From: Rhizobium aethiopicum
GTDB taxonomy: Bacteria; Pseudomonadota; Alphaproteobacteria; Rhizobiales; Rhizobiaceae
Assembly (NCBI RefSeq): GCF_900094625.1
Contig: NZ_FMAJ01000013.1
Coordinates: forward strand, 1-64,000
Direction of reading: 5' to 3'
Length of the DNA: 64,000 nt
Shown: one piece after another, positions 24,470 to 32,886 of the stretch
How the letters are laid out: each line of letters opens with the position of its first letter
Numbering within the stretch: the first letter of the stretch is position 1
The notes under the pieces: model-generated
Told to the model about the DNA's origin: nothing
Seen by the model: the letters and a program-made list of their open reading frames with translations, nothing else
Databases searched by the model: none
Position numbers and translations under genes: made by a program

Positions 24470-26758
24470 TCACTTTTCGCAAAGCCGCCGGCCGCCGGAA
24501 AATGGCTGATAGGTACAATCCGACGGCCGGAAGGAGCGGTAGCTGCGCGAGCAGGCGGTGATGTTGCAGGACTGCGGTGCGCCTTGGCCATCGCTCGCCG
24601 CTTCGCTCGATCGCACTCCGTTCAGTGTCGGTTCCGTCGTCGCCGCCCGCATGAAATCTCGCCAGATATGCGCTGGCAGGTCGCCGCCCGTCACCCCCTT
24701 CATCGGCGTGTCGTCATCATTGCCAACCCAAACACCGACGACGAGCGATTCCGTGAAGCCAACGAACCAGGCATCACGATTGTCCTGGCTGGTGCCGGTC
24801 TTGCCGGCCGCAAATGTGCCGGGGTCGGCTCCACGTCCCGTGCCGCGTTCGACCACCAGCTGCAGGAGCCCGAGGAGATCGGACTGGTAGGGCGAAAGAT
24901 CGACATCCGGCCTTGATTGTGCGCCAACTCGAAAGGCCTTGGGCTGCCCGGCCGCCTGGAAGTCGATGATGCCCCAGGGCTTGACAGGTGCCCTGCCGAG
25001 TTGGACGGACGCATAGGCGCTGGTGAGGTCAAGCAGATTCACTTCCGACGTGCCGAGCGCCAAAGACGGCGTATCGGCCAGCGGCGCATCGATGCCGAGT
25101 TCGCGCGCTGCGGCAATCACATTGTCCAGGCCGACCTCTTCGGCAAGCGCCACCGACGCGGCATTGAGCGATCGCGCGAACGCCTCGGCAAGCGTTACCC
25201 AGCCGCGATAGCTGCCACCGGAATTTTCCGGTGACCAACCATTGATGTCGATTGGCGCGTCCAGAACCTGGTCAGACAGAGTGAGCCCCGCCTTCAACGC
25301 TGCGTAGTAGACGAATAGCTTGAAGGTGGAGCCCGGCTGGCGCATCGCCGTCACGGCGCGGTTGAACTGGCTTGCCTTGTAGTCGCGCCCGCCGACCATC
25401 GCAACGACGGCGCCGTCCGGCGTCATCGCAACCAAGGCCGCCTGCGACGCTCCGACCGCCTTTCCCTCACTGTCCAGGGCTCTTTTTACGACCCGTTCGG
25501 CGATCTGCTGCAACTGCGGCACCAGCGTGGTGCGCACGGCGGTCGAACCCGGCGAGGAGCCGGCGATTTCGCTTGCCTGCGGCGAAATCCAGTCGGCAAA
25601 CCAGCTTCCGGAGCGCGGCGTCGGCGTCGTCGGGTGCAGCTTGGCAAAGCTCGTCTTGGCCTCCGCCGCCTGTGGCGCGGTGATCTTGCCATTGGCCGCC
25701 ATCGCGTTGAGAACGACCATAGTGCGCTGCCGGGCGCCTTCGAAATTGTCGATCGGATTCCATTGGCTCGGCGCGCGCAGCAATCCTGCCAGCATCGCCG
25801 ACTCCGGCAGGTTGAGGGCGCCGATGTCCTTGTTGAAATAGATGCGCGCGGCGGCAGGCATGCCGGTCGCGCCGGCGCCAAGATAGACGCTATTGAGATA
25901 ACGCGTCAGGATTTCCGCCTTGCCGAGCTTCCACTCCAGCCAGAACGCGATCACCACTTCCTGTATCTTGCGTTTTATGGTTCGGTCGCTGTCGAGGTAT
26001 TGCAGCTTAATGAGTTGCTGGGTGATCGTGCTGCCACCCTCCACCACGGAGCCAGCCTCCAAGTTCCGCAGAAGCGCCCTCGCGATGCCCCTGGGGTCGA
26101 CGCCGAAATGATCCATGAACCGGCGATCCTCGATCGAAAGCACGGCATCGATCAGCTGGGGTGGAAACTGGTCGTATCGGGCATATGGCCCTTGATAAGG
26201 TCCCTGCCTCACCAGCGGCGCACCGTCGGCGGTTTCCAGCACGACGACCGGCTTCAACGTTCCATCGCGGATTTCGCTCCAGGGCACGTCTTTCAGTGCC
26301 CATACCAGCACGCTTCCTGCGAAGAGGCAGACAAGCAGGGCCAACCCCATAGCGAATTTTCGCCAGCCTGCCAGAAGTGACCGGCGCTGGCTAGTTTCAC
26401 CCGCATTTGTACGCCGATCGGCAATTCCGCGGACTAGAGCAGTGGTTATCCACCTGGTTGGAGTCGATGTGGCTACCCGCCGCGTCGACCTCCTTAGCTT
26501 CCGCCTCAAACCCGAAGCGGCCGTCCTGCTCTTCGCCAAGGCAGAACTTGCCTGCAAATCGTGATGCAGCGCACGGAAGAGGTTGCTTACGGCCCGGCGA
26601 GTTTGGCCGAAGGACCCGTGGGGCGGTTGCGGGTCGTCGACTTGGCTGCTTCCTGGCGAATCCGAGGCCGCCGCCGGCGCTGCTGAATCGAATGTCTGAT
26701 TTCGACCCGAGCTCGAGCTGCTAACGCTTTCACCTGAGGATTCGGGAGAGTTGGGCAT
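24470..26758 (-). CDS. Class A penicillin-binding protein (transglycosylase/transpeptidase)
   Basis: A 762-residue bifunctional cell-wall enzyme. A Ser/Pro/Arg-rich cytoplasmic tail of about 130 residues is unusually long; then a membrane anchor (about 134-154). The GT51 domain has catalytic E210 in SIEDRRFMDHFGVDPRG and VEGGSTITQQLIK. The transpeptidase domain has the active-site Ser in RQPGSTFKLF (SxxK), SLN (SxN), and KTGT (AAGKTGTSQDNRDAWFVGF). All catalytic motifs are intact. It polymerises and crosslinks peptidoglycan in the periplasm. Stands alone; probably one of several such proteins in the cell. Confidence 0.92.
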   Translation of the reverse strand: MPNSPESSGESVSSSSSGRNQTFDSAAPAAASDSPGSSQVDDPQPPHGSFGQTRRAVSNLFRALHHDLQASSALAKSRTAASGLRRKLRRSTRRVATSTPTRWITTALVRGIADRRTNAGETSQRRSLLAGWRKFAMGLALLVCLFAGSVLVWALKDVPWSEIRDGTLKPVVVLETADGAPLVRQGPYQGPYARYDQFPPQLIDAVLSIEDRRFMDHFGVDPRGIARALLRNLEAGSVVEGGSTITQQLIKLQYLDSDRTIKRKIQEVVIAFWLEWKLGKAEILTRYLNSVYLGAGATGMPAAARIYFNKDIGALNLPESAMLAGLLRAPSQWNPIDNFEGARQRTMVVLNAMAANGKITAPQAAEAKTSFAKLHPTTPTPRSGSWFADWISPQASEIAGSSPGSTAVRTTLVPQLQQIAERVVKRALDSEGKAVGASQAALVAMTPDGAVVAMVGGRDYKASQFNRAVTAMRQPGSTFKLFVYYAALKAGLTLSDQVLDAPIDINGWSPENSGGSYRGWVTLAEAFARSLNAASVALAEEVGLDNVIAAARELGIDAPLADTPSLALGTSEVNLLDLTSAYASVQLGRAPVKPWGIIDFQAAGQPKAFRVGAQSRPDVDLSPYQSDLLGLLQLVVERGTGRGADPGTFAAGKTGTSQDNRDAWFVGFTESLVVGVWVGNDDDTPMKGVTGGDLPAHIWRDFMRAATTEPTLNGVRSSEAASDGQGAPQSCNITACSRSYRSFRPSDCTYQPFSGGRRLCEK

Positions 26759-26985
26759 CGGTTACCGCTATAAAGGCCAACGCAGCATGACCTTTATAGC
26801 CGGGTGGTGCCGCGTGTTCTACCGCAAAAGGCCGAACGGTTTCGAGGAGTTTCCGTCCGGCCATAATAGGCGGACAGGGAGCTTTTATCGCACCGTCCAG
26901 GTCTCGCCGGTTTCGTCACTGAATTTCGCGCGCCGCCGTTCGGCAGCCAGTCCGCCGGCCCGGAGCGGGCGGATTTGGCGCCGGT

Positions 26986-27009
26986 AAAAGGGCCAGGCTA
27001 GCTGGTCCC
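26986..27009 (-). terminator. Likely terminator of the cysHDN operon
   Basis: On the minus strand GGG-A-CCAG-ctagc-CTGG-CCC-TTTT, a stem with one bulged A and a short T-run, 12 bp after the cysN stop codon. Confidence 0.5.
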
Positions 27010-27020
27010 TTCCTTGCTAA

Positions 27021-28517
27021 TCAGATATCGCTTGCCGCGCTCGACCAGAGATCGGCCGCTTCGGCCGCCGTCATCCGGCGCACCTCGGCCTCGTGGCTGC
27101 GGCTGGCGAAGAGTTCGCTTGCCATGATCTGTTCGGCCAGATCGGCCGGCAGCGAGAGGATGACGCGGGCGTCGCCATTGTGCAGCCCGCCGAGCTCGGC
27201 GCGTTTGCCCGTCACCATGCCGCCGGCGACCGTGTTGTTGGTCTCCGGATCGATCAGGATGAAGGAGCCGGACTGCCGGTTCTGCTCATAGGGGTCGAAG
27301 ATTGCCGCTTCGTCGAAGACGAGGCGCACCTTGCCGATCGCATTCATGTAGAGCCGCTGGGCGGGGTTCCAGATGCCGGTCTTCAGTTCGAGCTGGCTGA
27401 GCGGCTGCACCTGGACGCGCTGACGGCGGCTGCCGCTCTTCAGCCAGTAGCGCTTGCCGGGCTCGATGCCCTCGGGCTGCAGCGCGACGATCTGCGCGTC
27501 GAAGGCCAGGCCGACCTGCGGCTGGGCGTCGATCGAGACGATCATGTCGCCGCGCGCCACGTCGACCTGCCGGTCGAGCACCAGCGTGATCGCGTCGCCG
27601 GCAACCGCGGCGTTGCGCACGAGATCGAAGGTGACGATCTTGGAGACATTGGCGACCATGCCCGATGGCAGGATCATGACACTGTCGCCCGGCTTGACCG
27701 AGCCGCCAGCGACCGTGCCCTGATAGCCGCGGAAGCTTTCGCCCGGACGCGACACGCGCTGCACCGACAGACGGAAGCCGACCGTCTGCGACGAGCGGAC
27801 GGTTGCAAGCTCCAGCGTCTCCACCAGCGTGGGCCCGGTATACCAGGGCATGGCGCCCTGGCCGGAATAGACGACGTTTTCGCCCTTCAGCGCCGACATC
27901 GGAATGGCGGTGATCTGCTTGACACCGAGCGACAGCGCGAACTCGCGGAATTCGTGGCTGATCTTGTCGAAGCCGGCGCGGTCGTAGCCCGTCAGGTCGA
28001 TCTTGTTGACGGCGAGCACGAACTGCTTGATCCCCAGCAGCGAGGCGATCGTCGCGTGGCGGCGTGTCTGCTCGAGAATGCCGAGACGCGCATCGACCAG
28101 CAGGATGGCGAGATCGGCCGTCGAGGCGCCGGTCGCCATGTTGCGGGTATATTGCTCGTGACCGGGCGTGTCGGCGACGATGAAGGAGCGCTTGTCGGTC
28201 GAGAAATAGCGATAGGCGACATCGATGGTGATGCCCTGTTCGCGCTCGGCCTGCAGGCCGTCGAGCAGCAGTGCGAAGTCGGGCAGGCCGAGATCGTTCT
28301 GCTTGCCGGTGGAATCGCGCTGCAGCGTGGCGGCCTGATCTTCCTTGACCGCCTTGGTGTCCCAGAGCAGGCGGCCGATCAGCGTCGACTTGCCGTCATC
28401 GACGCTGCCGCAGGTGATCAGGCGCAACGGGCGCGAGTCGCGCTGAGCCTTCTGCGGCTCGGCGGCGGGCAGGCTGACGGCGGTTGCGGCCGAGACGGCG
28501 GTTTGGACTGCGGTCAT
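27021..28517 (-). CDS. cysN: Sulfate adenylyltransferase subunit 1 (GTPase)
   Basis: A 498-residue translation-factor-like GTPase. ATG 28517 follows the cysD stop by one base (TGA-G-ATG), so the two are translationally coupled. G1 is GSVDDGKST (residues 37-45), G3 DTPGHEQYTRNMATGAS, G4 NKIDL. C-terminal beta-barrel domains (VQRVSRPGESFRGYQGTVAG) are complete and there is no fused APS-kinase domain, as the sequence ends at ASDI. With CysD it makes adenosine 5'-phosphosulfate from ATP and sulfate, with GTP hydrolysis driving the reaction. With no kinase domain and an APS-type CysH, this is the direct APS route to cysteine rather than NodQ-type PAPS synthesis. Confidence 0.95.
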   Translation of the reverse strand: MTAVQTAVSAATAVSLPAAEPQKAQRDSRPLRLITCGSVDDGKSTLIGRLLWDTKAVKEDQAATLQRDSTGKQNDLGLPDFALLLDGLQAEREQGITIDVAYRYFSTDKRSFIVADTPGHEQYTRNMATGASTADLAILLVDARLGILEQTRRHATIASLLGIKQFVLAVNKIDLTGYDRAGFDKISHEFREFALSLGVKQITAIPMSALKGENVVYSGQGAMPWYTGPTLVETLELATVRSSQTVGFRLSVQRVSRPGESFRGYQGTVAGGSVKPGDSVMILPSGMVANVSKIVTFDLVRNAAVAGDAITLVLDRQVDVARGDMIVSIDAQPQVGLAFDAQIVALQPEGIEPGKRYWLKSGSRRQRVQVQPLSQLELKTGIWNPAQRLYMNAIGKVRLVFDEAAIFDPYEQNRQSGSFILIDPETNNTVAGGMVTGKRAELGGLHNGDARVILSLPADLAEQIMASELFASRSHEAEVRRMTAAEAADLWSSAASDI

Positions 28518-28518
28518 C

Positions 28519-29472
28519 TCAGAAATATCCTTCACGCTTCTTCTTTTCCATGGAGCCGGACTGGTCGCGGTCGATGGCGCGGCCCTGGCGTTCGGACACC
28601 GTTGCAATTTCGAGTTCGGCGATCACCTCTTGGAGCGTGCTCGCCTCTGAGCGGATGGCGCCGGTCAGCGGGAAATCGCCGAGGGTGCGGAAGCGGATCA
28701 TGCCTTCCTGGCGCACTTCGCCGGGCAGCAGTTCGAGACGCGGATCTTCGGCGAGGATGATCATGCCGTCGCGTTCCACGAACTTGCGCTTGCGGGCGTA
28801 GTAGAGCGGCACGAGCGGAATGTCCTCGGCCTGGATGTAGCGCCAGATATCCACCTCGGTCCAGTTCGACAGCGGGAAGGCGCGCACGCTTTCGCCCTTG
28901 CGGATCATGCCATTATAGATGTTCCAGAGCTCCGGCCGCTGGTTGCGCGGATCCCAGCGGTGATCCGGCGTGCGGAACGAATAGATGCGTTCCTTGGCGC
29001 GGCTTGCCTCCTCGTCGCGCCGGGCGCCGCCGAAAGCGGCGTCGAACTGGCCGGCATCGAGCGCTTGGCGCAGGCTTTCGGTCTTCATGATGTCGGTGAA
29101 GGCCGCCGAGCCATGGGTGAAGGGCGTGATGTTCTCAGCCGCGCCGCGCGGATTGATATGCTCGATCAGATCGAGATCGTACTTCTTCGCGGTCTCGTCG
29201 CGAAAGGCGATCATCTCGCGGAACTTCCAGCCGGTGTTCACGTGCAGCAGCGGGAAGGGCACGCGGCCGGGATAGAAGGCCTTGCGCGCCAGGTGCAGCA
29301 GCACCGAGGAATCCTTGCCGATCGAATAGAGCATGACGGGACGCTCGAATTCGGCCGCGACTTCACGGAAAATGTGGATGGATTCGTTTTCCAGCGCCTT
29401 CAGATGCGGGTCGAGCGGCGCCTTGGCGCTCTGGGGATTGCTGAGTTCCGTATCCGGACGGCTATCGGGCAT
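28519..29472 (-). CDS. cysD: Sulfate adenylyltransferase subunit 2
   Basis: A 317-residue PP-loop ATPase. The ATP pyrophosphatase motif is MLYSIGKDSSVLLHLARKAF (residues 47-66), followed by PFPLLHVNTGWKF, and the C-terminus KKKREGYF is the conserved end of CysD/NodP. It forms the catalytic half of ATP sulfurylase with CysN. Second gene of cysH-cysD-cysN, separated from cysH by 132 bp, long enough for a second promoter or processing site. Confidence 0.95.
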   Translation of the reverse strand: MPDSRPDTELSNPQSAKAPLDPHLKALENESIHIFREVAAEFERPVMLYSIGKDSSVLLHLARKAFYPGRVPFPLLHVNTGWKFREMIAFRDETAKKYDLDLIEHINPRGAAENITPFTHGSAAFTDIMKTESLRQALDAGQFDAAFGGARRDEEASRAKERIYSFRTPDHRWDPRNQRPELWNIYNGMIRKGESVRAFPLSNWTEVDIWRYIQAEDIPLVPLYYARKRKFVERDGMIILAEDPRLELLPGEVRQEGMIRFRTLGDFPLTGAIRSEASTLQEVIAELEIATVSERQGRAIDRDQSGSMEKKKREGYF

Positions 29473-29604
29473 GTCTTACTCCAGACTGTCGATCCTTACG
29501 GCTGCCCGCAAGGCAATTTCTCGGGTGTTGGCTTCCCAGGGGATGCTAGCTTCCCCAAAGCTGCGGCGATCGCCGCGCCCTGATCCGGTAAGCCGTGAAG
29601 GTGA

Positions 29605-30345
29605 TTATTGTGGGGCGATTGCTGAGGCCTCTTCGGCGACATGCAGGCCGCATTCGCGCTTCTCGTCCTGCTCCCACCACCAGCGGCCGGCGCGTTCCGG
29701 CTCGCCCGGCTTGATCGCCCGGGTGCACGGCTCGCAGCCGATCGAGGGATAGCCGCGCGCATGCAGCGGATTGACCGGCACGCCGTTGGCCGAAACAAAG
29801 GCCTTGATCGCCTCGAGATCCCAATCGGCGAGCGGATTGACCTTCAACAGGTGCCGCTCGGCGTCATATTCGGCGAAGGGCGTTTCGGCGCGGTTGGCCG
29901 ATTGGCCGCGGCGCAGGCCGGTGATCCATATCGTGGCGCCGGTTAGCGCCCGCGCAAGCGGCTTCAGCTTGCGCACCCCGCAACAGGCATGCCTTGCTTC
30001 GACGCTCTCGTAGAAGCCGTTGAGACCGTATTGCGCCGCATAGGCGTCGATATCGGCCTTTTCGGGTGCGAAGCGCTGGATCTGGATGTCGTACTGGGCT
30101 TCGGTCTCTTCAATCAGCGCCAGCGTCTCGGCAAACAACCGGCCGGTCTCGAGCGTCGCGATCTCGATCGGGAGGCGATGCGTGCCGATCTCGGCGGTGA
30201 TCACCTGGTCCTCGATGCCGAGCGAGGTGGTGAACACCACGCGGCCGCCAAGGCCTGCCACCAGCGACAGACGTCCGGCCAGGTCGAGACCCGCCAGCTT
30301 GTCGTTCAGCGCCTCGGCTTCTGCATTCGGATTGATAACAGTCAT
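29605..30345 (-). CDS. cysH: Assimilatory adenylylsulfate (APS) reductase
   Basis: A 246-residue reductase. It has both cysteine pairs, C121-C122 (RHACCGVRKLKPL) and C204-C207 (SIGCEPCTR), that hold the [4Fe-4S] cluster of APS reductases, plus the catalytic C232 in KRECGLH. PAPS-only reductases lack the cluster pairs, so APS is the likely substrate, using thioredoxin or glutathione as reductant to give sulfite. First gene of the operon; AGGA precedes the ATG at 30345. Upstream is the divergent Rrf2 gene and a candidate operator at 30512-30526. Confidence 0.95.
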   Translation of the reverse strand: MTVINPNAEAEALNDKLAGLDLAGRLSLVAGLGGRVVFTTSLGIEDQVITAEIGTHRLPIEIATLETGRLFAETLALIEETEAQYDIQIQRFAPEKADIDAYAAQYGLNGFYESVEARHACCGVRKLKPLARALTGATIWITGLRRGQSANRAETPFAEYDAERHLLKVNPLADWDLEAIKAFVSANGVPVNPLHARGYPSIGCEPCTRAIKPGEPERAGRWWWEQDEKRECGLHVAEEASAIAPQ

Positions 30346-30511
30346 GAGAATCCTGTCCTTAGTTGACCGGAGTATCGCAGTTCAAGCCTGGATCGGACAG
30401 AAAAACGGATTTCGAAAGCTGCGGCCACTGGAGCAAATATCTCTCCGAAGCTGCCGCGATGCAGAAAAGCAGCCGCTTCGCGGTAAAATTCCGCGTCGGC
30501 AGCTTGAATGT

Positions 30512-30526
30512 CTATAAAATTAGTAG
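30512..30526. promoter_or_regulatory. Putative Rrf2-type operator in the cysH/rrf2 gap
   Basis: CTATAAAATTAGTAG has the symmetry CTA-nn-AA-n-TT-nn-TAG when read on either strand, in AT-rich DNA that contrasts with the surroundings. Rrf2 regulators of cysteine synthesis bind short AT-rich palindromes near promoters. It lies 167 bp upstream of cysH and 240 bp upstream of the Rrf2 gene. The rest of the 420-bp gap (30346-30765) holds no gene. Confidence 0.35.
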
Positions 30527-30765
30527 GGTTACACGCAGCCTGTCAATCCGAAATCTGAAGTGATGCCGGAAAGGGTGCGCAGTGCCTGGTTTAGGCGTAG
30601 ATTACAGGAGGTTGGCCGAGGGCAGAAAACAACGCCAAAATGCTTGTTCCTCAAGGCTTTCTCCGGCGCGTTCAAATTCCGTTCATGCTGGTTGTGCCAT
30701 AGAGGCGAAAGTACTTCCGTAGCGGCGCCGGCATTCGCGCCGCGTGTGTGTGTCGATGGTCTGAG

Positions 30766-31212
30766 ATGATTACGCAAAAGGCGAAATACGCGCTCCGGGC
30801 GCTCACGGTTCTGGCGGATGCCGATGCCGACGAACCGGTGATGATTTCCGATATTGCTGCGCAGCAGAAGATCCCGAAGAAGTTCCTCGAACAGATCCTG
30901 CTCGACCTGAAACATCACGGTATCGTCGTCAGTCGCCGGGGCAAGCAGGGCGGTTATCTCCTTCTCAAGCCTGCCCATACCATTACTTTCGGCGAGATCC
31001 TGCGCATCATCGATGGCCCGATCGCGCCGCTGCCCTGCCTGTCGATCACCGCCTACCGCAGGTGCGACGATTGCGACGGCGAACAGAACTGCGAAATCCG
31101 CCACGTCTTCGCCAAGGTGGCCGACGCCACCCGCAAGGTGCTGTTCTCGACGACCATCGCCGATGCCGTCGGCCCTAGGCACGGCGCCGAAGTCACCCGC
31201 CTGCTCGCCTGA
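30766..31212 (+). CDS. Rrf2-family transcriptional regulator, probable cysteine/sulfur regulator
   Basis: A 148-residue protein from ATG 30766 (MITQKAKYALRALTVLADAD). The winged HTH includes VMISDIAAQQKIPKKFLEQI and the wing SRRGKQGGYLLLKPA. Cysteines C91, C100, C103 and C109 (PCLSITAYRRC...C...C) lie in the region that binds [2Fe-2S] in IscR, with different spacing, so it may sense Fe-S status or thiol state. It is divergent from cysHDN, which it probably controls, as Rrf2 proteins of this group do in alphaproteobacteria. Which way (repressor or activator) is not clear. Confidence 0.85.
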   Translation: MITQKAKYALRALTVLADADADEPVMISDIAAQQKIPKKFLEQILLDLKHHGIVVSRRGKQGGYLLLKPAHTITFGEILRIIDGPIAPLPCLSITAYRRCDDCDGEQNCEIRHVFAKVADATRKVLFSTTIADAVGPRHGAEVTRLLA

Positions 31213-31325
31213 GCATCGCAGCTTAAGAAACCCGGCGGGATGTCTTTCTTCAAGATTTGGTGAAATGCCTTTCCTCGCGGTCGCGACGCTCCACCTGCCT
31301 GTTCATTCGGGTAGGGAGAATATCC

Positions 31326-31712
31326 ATGTTTGCACTTTCGACAAAGCACGTGCTGGCTGCCGTCGGTCTGTCGGCTGCCCTTGCAACGAGCGCTGCCGCC
31401 CATCACGGCTGGTCGTGGGCCGAGGCGGACCAGATCGAGCTTCGCGGCTCCATCGAGAAAATTTCGATGGGCGGGCCGCATCCAACCCTCGATGTCGCCA
31501 CTGCAGATGACGGCATCTGGCGCGTCGAACTTGGTAATCCGCGCCAGACCGAACGCTCCGGCTTCGTCGAAGGGGTCGCCAAGCCCGGCGACCAGGTAAT
31601 TGCCCTTGGCAACCGATCGCAGGATCCGAAGGAAAAGCGGATGAAGGCCGTGCGCATCACCATCGGCGAGAAGCGCTACGATATCTATCCCGACCGCATC
31701 CGGACGAACTGA
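31326..31712 (+). CDS. DUF6152-like exported protein
   Basis: A 128-residue protein from ATG 31326 (AGGGAGA upstream). A signal peptide (residues 1-25, LAAVGLSAALATSAAA) leads directly to HHGWSWAEADQIELRGSIEK, the 'HHGW' start typical of DUF6152. The mature domain is a small beta-barrel (OB-like: LDVATADDGIWRVELGNP, VEGVAKPGDQVIALGNRS, MKAVRITIGEKRYDIYPDR). The His pair at the new N-terminus could bind copper or another metal, which is inference. Paired with the membrane protein 9 bp downstream. Confidence 0.75.
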   Translation: MFALSTKHVLAAVGLSAALATSAAAHHGWSWAEADQIELRGSIEKISMGGPHPTLDVATADDGIWRVELGNPRQTERSGFVEGVAKPGDQVIALGNRSQDPKEKRMKAVRITIGEKRYDIYPDRIRTN

Positions 31713-31721
31713 CCCGTCGTC

Positions 31722-32192
31722 ATGGATGTTCTCGAATGGCTGTCGGCTACGGCGCCGGCCGTGGCGCTGCGGCGCTCCGCGACGCTCTACATGGTCGTCA
31801 ACGCCGCTCACATTCTGTCGATCGGCCTCCTCGTCGGCGCCATTCTGCCGCTCGATCTCAGGCTTGCCGGCTGCTTCCGCAAGGTGCCTGTTGCGGTCGT
31901 CGCGCCGTTTCTTTCCCGTTCGGCCGGAGTCGGCCTCGTTCTGGCGATTGCGACCGGCTTCTGCCTCTTCAGCGTGCGGGCGGTCGAATATGCTGGAAAT
32001 CCGGCTTTCCTCACCAAGCTCGGGCTGATTGCCGTCGGTCTACTCAACGTGTTGGTGGTGCACGTTGGGCAGGGTTGGCGAACGGCAACCACGGTCGGTA
32101 TCCTAAGCCCTGCCGTTAGAGTTTCGGCGGCCCTGTCGGCGGCGATATGGATCGCCGCACTTGTGGCAGGGCGCTGGATCGGATTTCTGTGA
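31722..32192 (+). CDS. Multi-pass membrane protein (DUF6644-like)
   Basis: A 156-residue protein with four membrane segments, at about residues 22-43, 59-83, 95-113 and 131-151. The conserved H in NAAHILSIGLLVGAILPLDL and another in VHVGQGW could ligate haem or metal. It follows the exported DUF6152-like protein in an apparent two-gene operon, a pairing seen elsewhere; the two probably act together at the inner membrane. Function unknown. Confidence 0.7.
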   Translation: MDVLEWLSATAPAVALRRSATLYMVVNAAHILSIGLLVGAILPLDLRLAGCFRKVPVAVVAPFLSRSAGVGLVLAIATGFCLFSVRAVEYAGNPAFLTKLGLIAVGLLNVLVVHVGQGWRTATTVGILSPAVRVSAALSAAIWIAALVAGRWIGFL

Positions 32193-32282
32193 TGGGATCG
32201 CTCTAAACTTTCTCAGCCGAGCCGCGTACGACTGCGTCAGTGGAGGGGAGTTGAAAAGAACACACTAATCCGTCATATTGCA

Positions 32283-32294
32283 TTGCAATTGCAA
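32283..32294. promoter_or_regulatory. Perfect palindrome upstream of the toxin-antitoxin pair
   Basis: TTGCAATTGCAA, a 12-bp perfect inverted repeat 15 bp upstream of the antitoxin start; type II antitoxins usually autorepress by binding such sites. Confidence 0.5.
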
Positions 32295-32308
32295 CGCATG
32301 AGGAAGTC

Positions 32309-32590
32309 ATGAAAACGGCATCGCTCCCATCCCTTCGCGTGGATCCTGAATTGCGCGCTGCCGCCGAAAGCGTTCTGAAAGAAGGCGAGAGCTTGTCGTC
32401 GCTGATAGAGGACTCTCTTCGCCGCCAGATCGACTACAGAAGGACCCAAGCGGAGTTCATCGCCCGGGGACTGGCTGGCTTGGCGGAAGCGCAGCGAACC
32501 GGTGTGTTTTACACAACGGACGATATTCAGGCATTGATGCGTAGAAAGCTCGAAAAGGCGAAAGCGCGTAAGGCAACACAGCAGAAATGA
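32309..32590 (+). CDS. Type II antitoxin, ribbon-helix-helix type
   Basis: A 93-residue protein with GAGGAAGTC before ATG 32309. The N-terminus TASLPSLRVDPELRAAAESV is the RHH strand and first helix, with SLSSLIEDSLRRQIDYRR as the second, followed by a Lys-rich tail that would wrap the toxin. Its last codons overlap the toxin start (ATGA). It resembles the YlcI/ParD-like antitoxins of rhizobia. Confidence 0.85.
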   Translation: MKTASLPSLRVDPELRAAAESVLKEGESLSSLIEDSLRRQIDYRRTQAEFIARGLAGLAEAQRTGVFYTTDDIQALMRRKLEKAKARKATQQK

Positions 32591-32886
32591 CCTTCGAGCT
32601 CAAGTACACGCAGACCTTCTATGAAGATCTGGACCGGCTTGCCGATTTTCTCATCGAATATGATCCGGATTTGGCGGCACGTGCCCTCCATGCCATCCAA
32701 AAAGCTCTGATGATACTTGAGGATTTCCCGCTGATCGCCCGACGCGCATCTCCGGACGATCCTTTGCTGCGCGAGCTCGTCGTACCATTCGGTTCAGCCG
32801 GATATGTCATTCTTTTCAAAGTGATCGACGAAACGAGTGTCATTGTCCTCGCCGTCCGTCACCAACGCGAAGAAGACTACCACTGA
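32587..32886 (+). CDS. Type II toxin, RelE/ParE family
   Basis: A 99-residue protein with the RelE/ParE fold: LKYTQTFYEDLDRLADFLIE (two N-terminal helices), ALMILEDFPLIARRA, LRELVVPFGSAGYVILFKV and the end VIVLAVRHQREEDYH, where ParE-type toxins have 'hh.v.H.re..Y'. Position and overlap with the antitoxin support function. Target (gyrase or mRNA) cannot be told; the C-terminal HQREEDY fits ParE. The stop codon at 32886 abuts the stop of the convergent betA at 32887. Confidence 0.87.
   Translation: MTFELKYTQTFYEDLDRLADFLIEYDPDLAARALHAIQKALMILEDFPLIARRASPDDPLLRELVVPFGSAGYVILFKVIDETSVIVLAVRHQREEDYH

Noticed and set aside
26751..26987. A 78-codon plus-strand frame after the penicillin-binding protein start
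   Set aside because: Basic, low-complexity sequence with no ribosome-binding site; it overlaps the promoter side of the minus-strand gene.
27093..28760. A 555-codon plus-strand frame
   Set aside because: It is antisense to cysN, which has all GTPase motifs; the translated sequence is low in hydrophobic core and rich in D/R/G/A as expected for a shadow.
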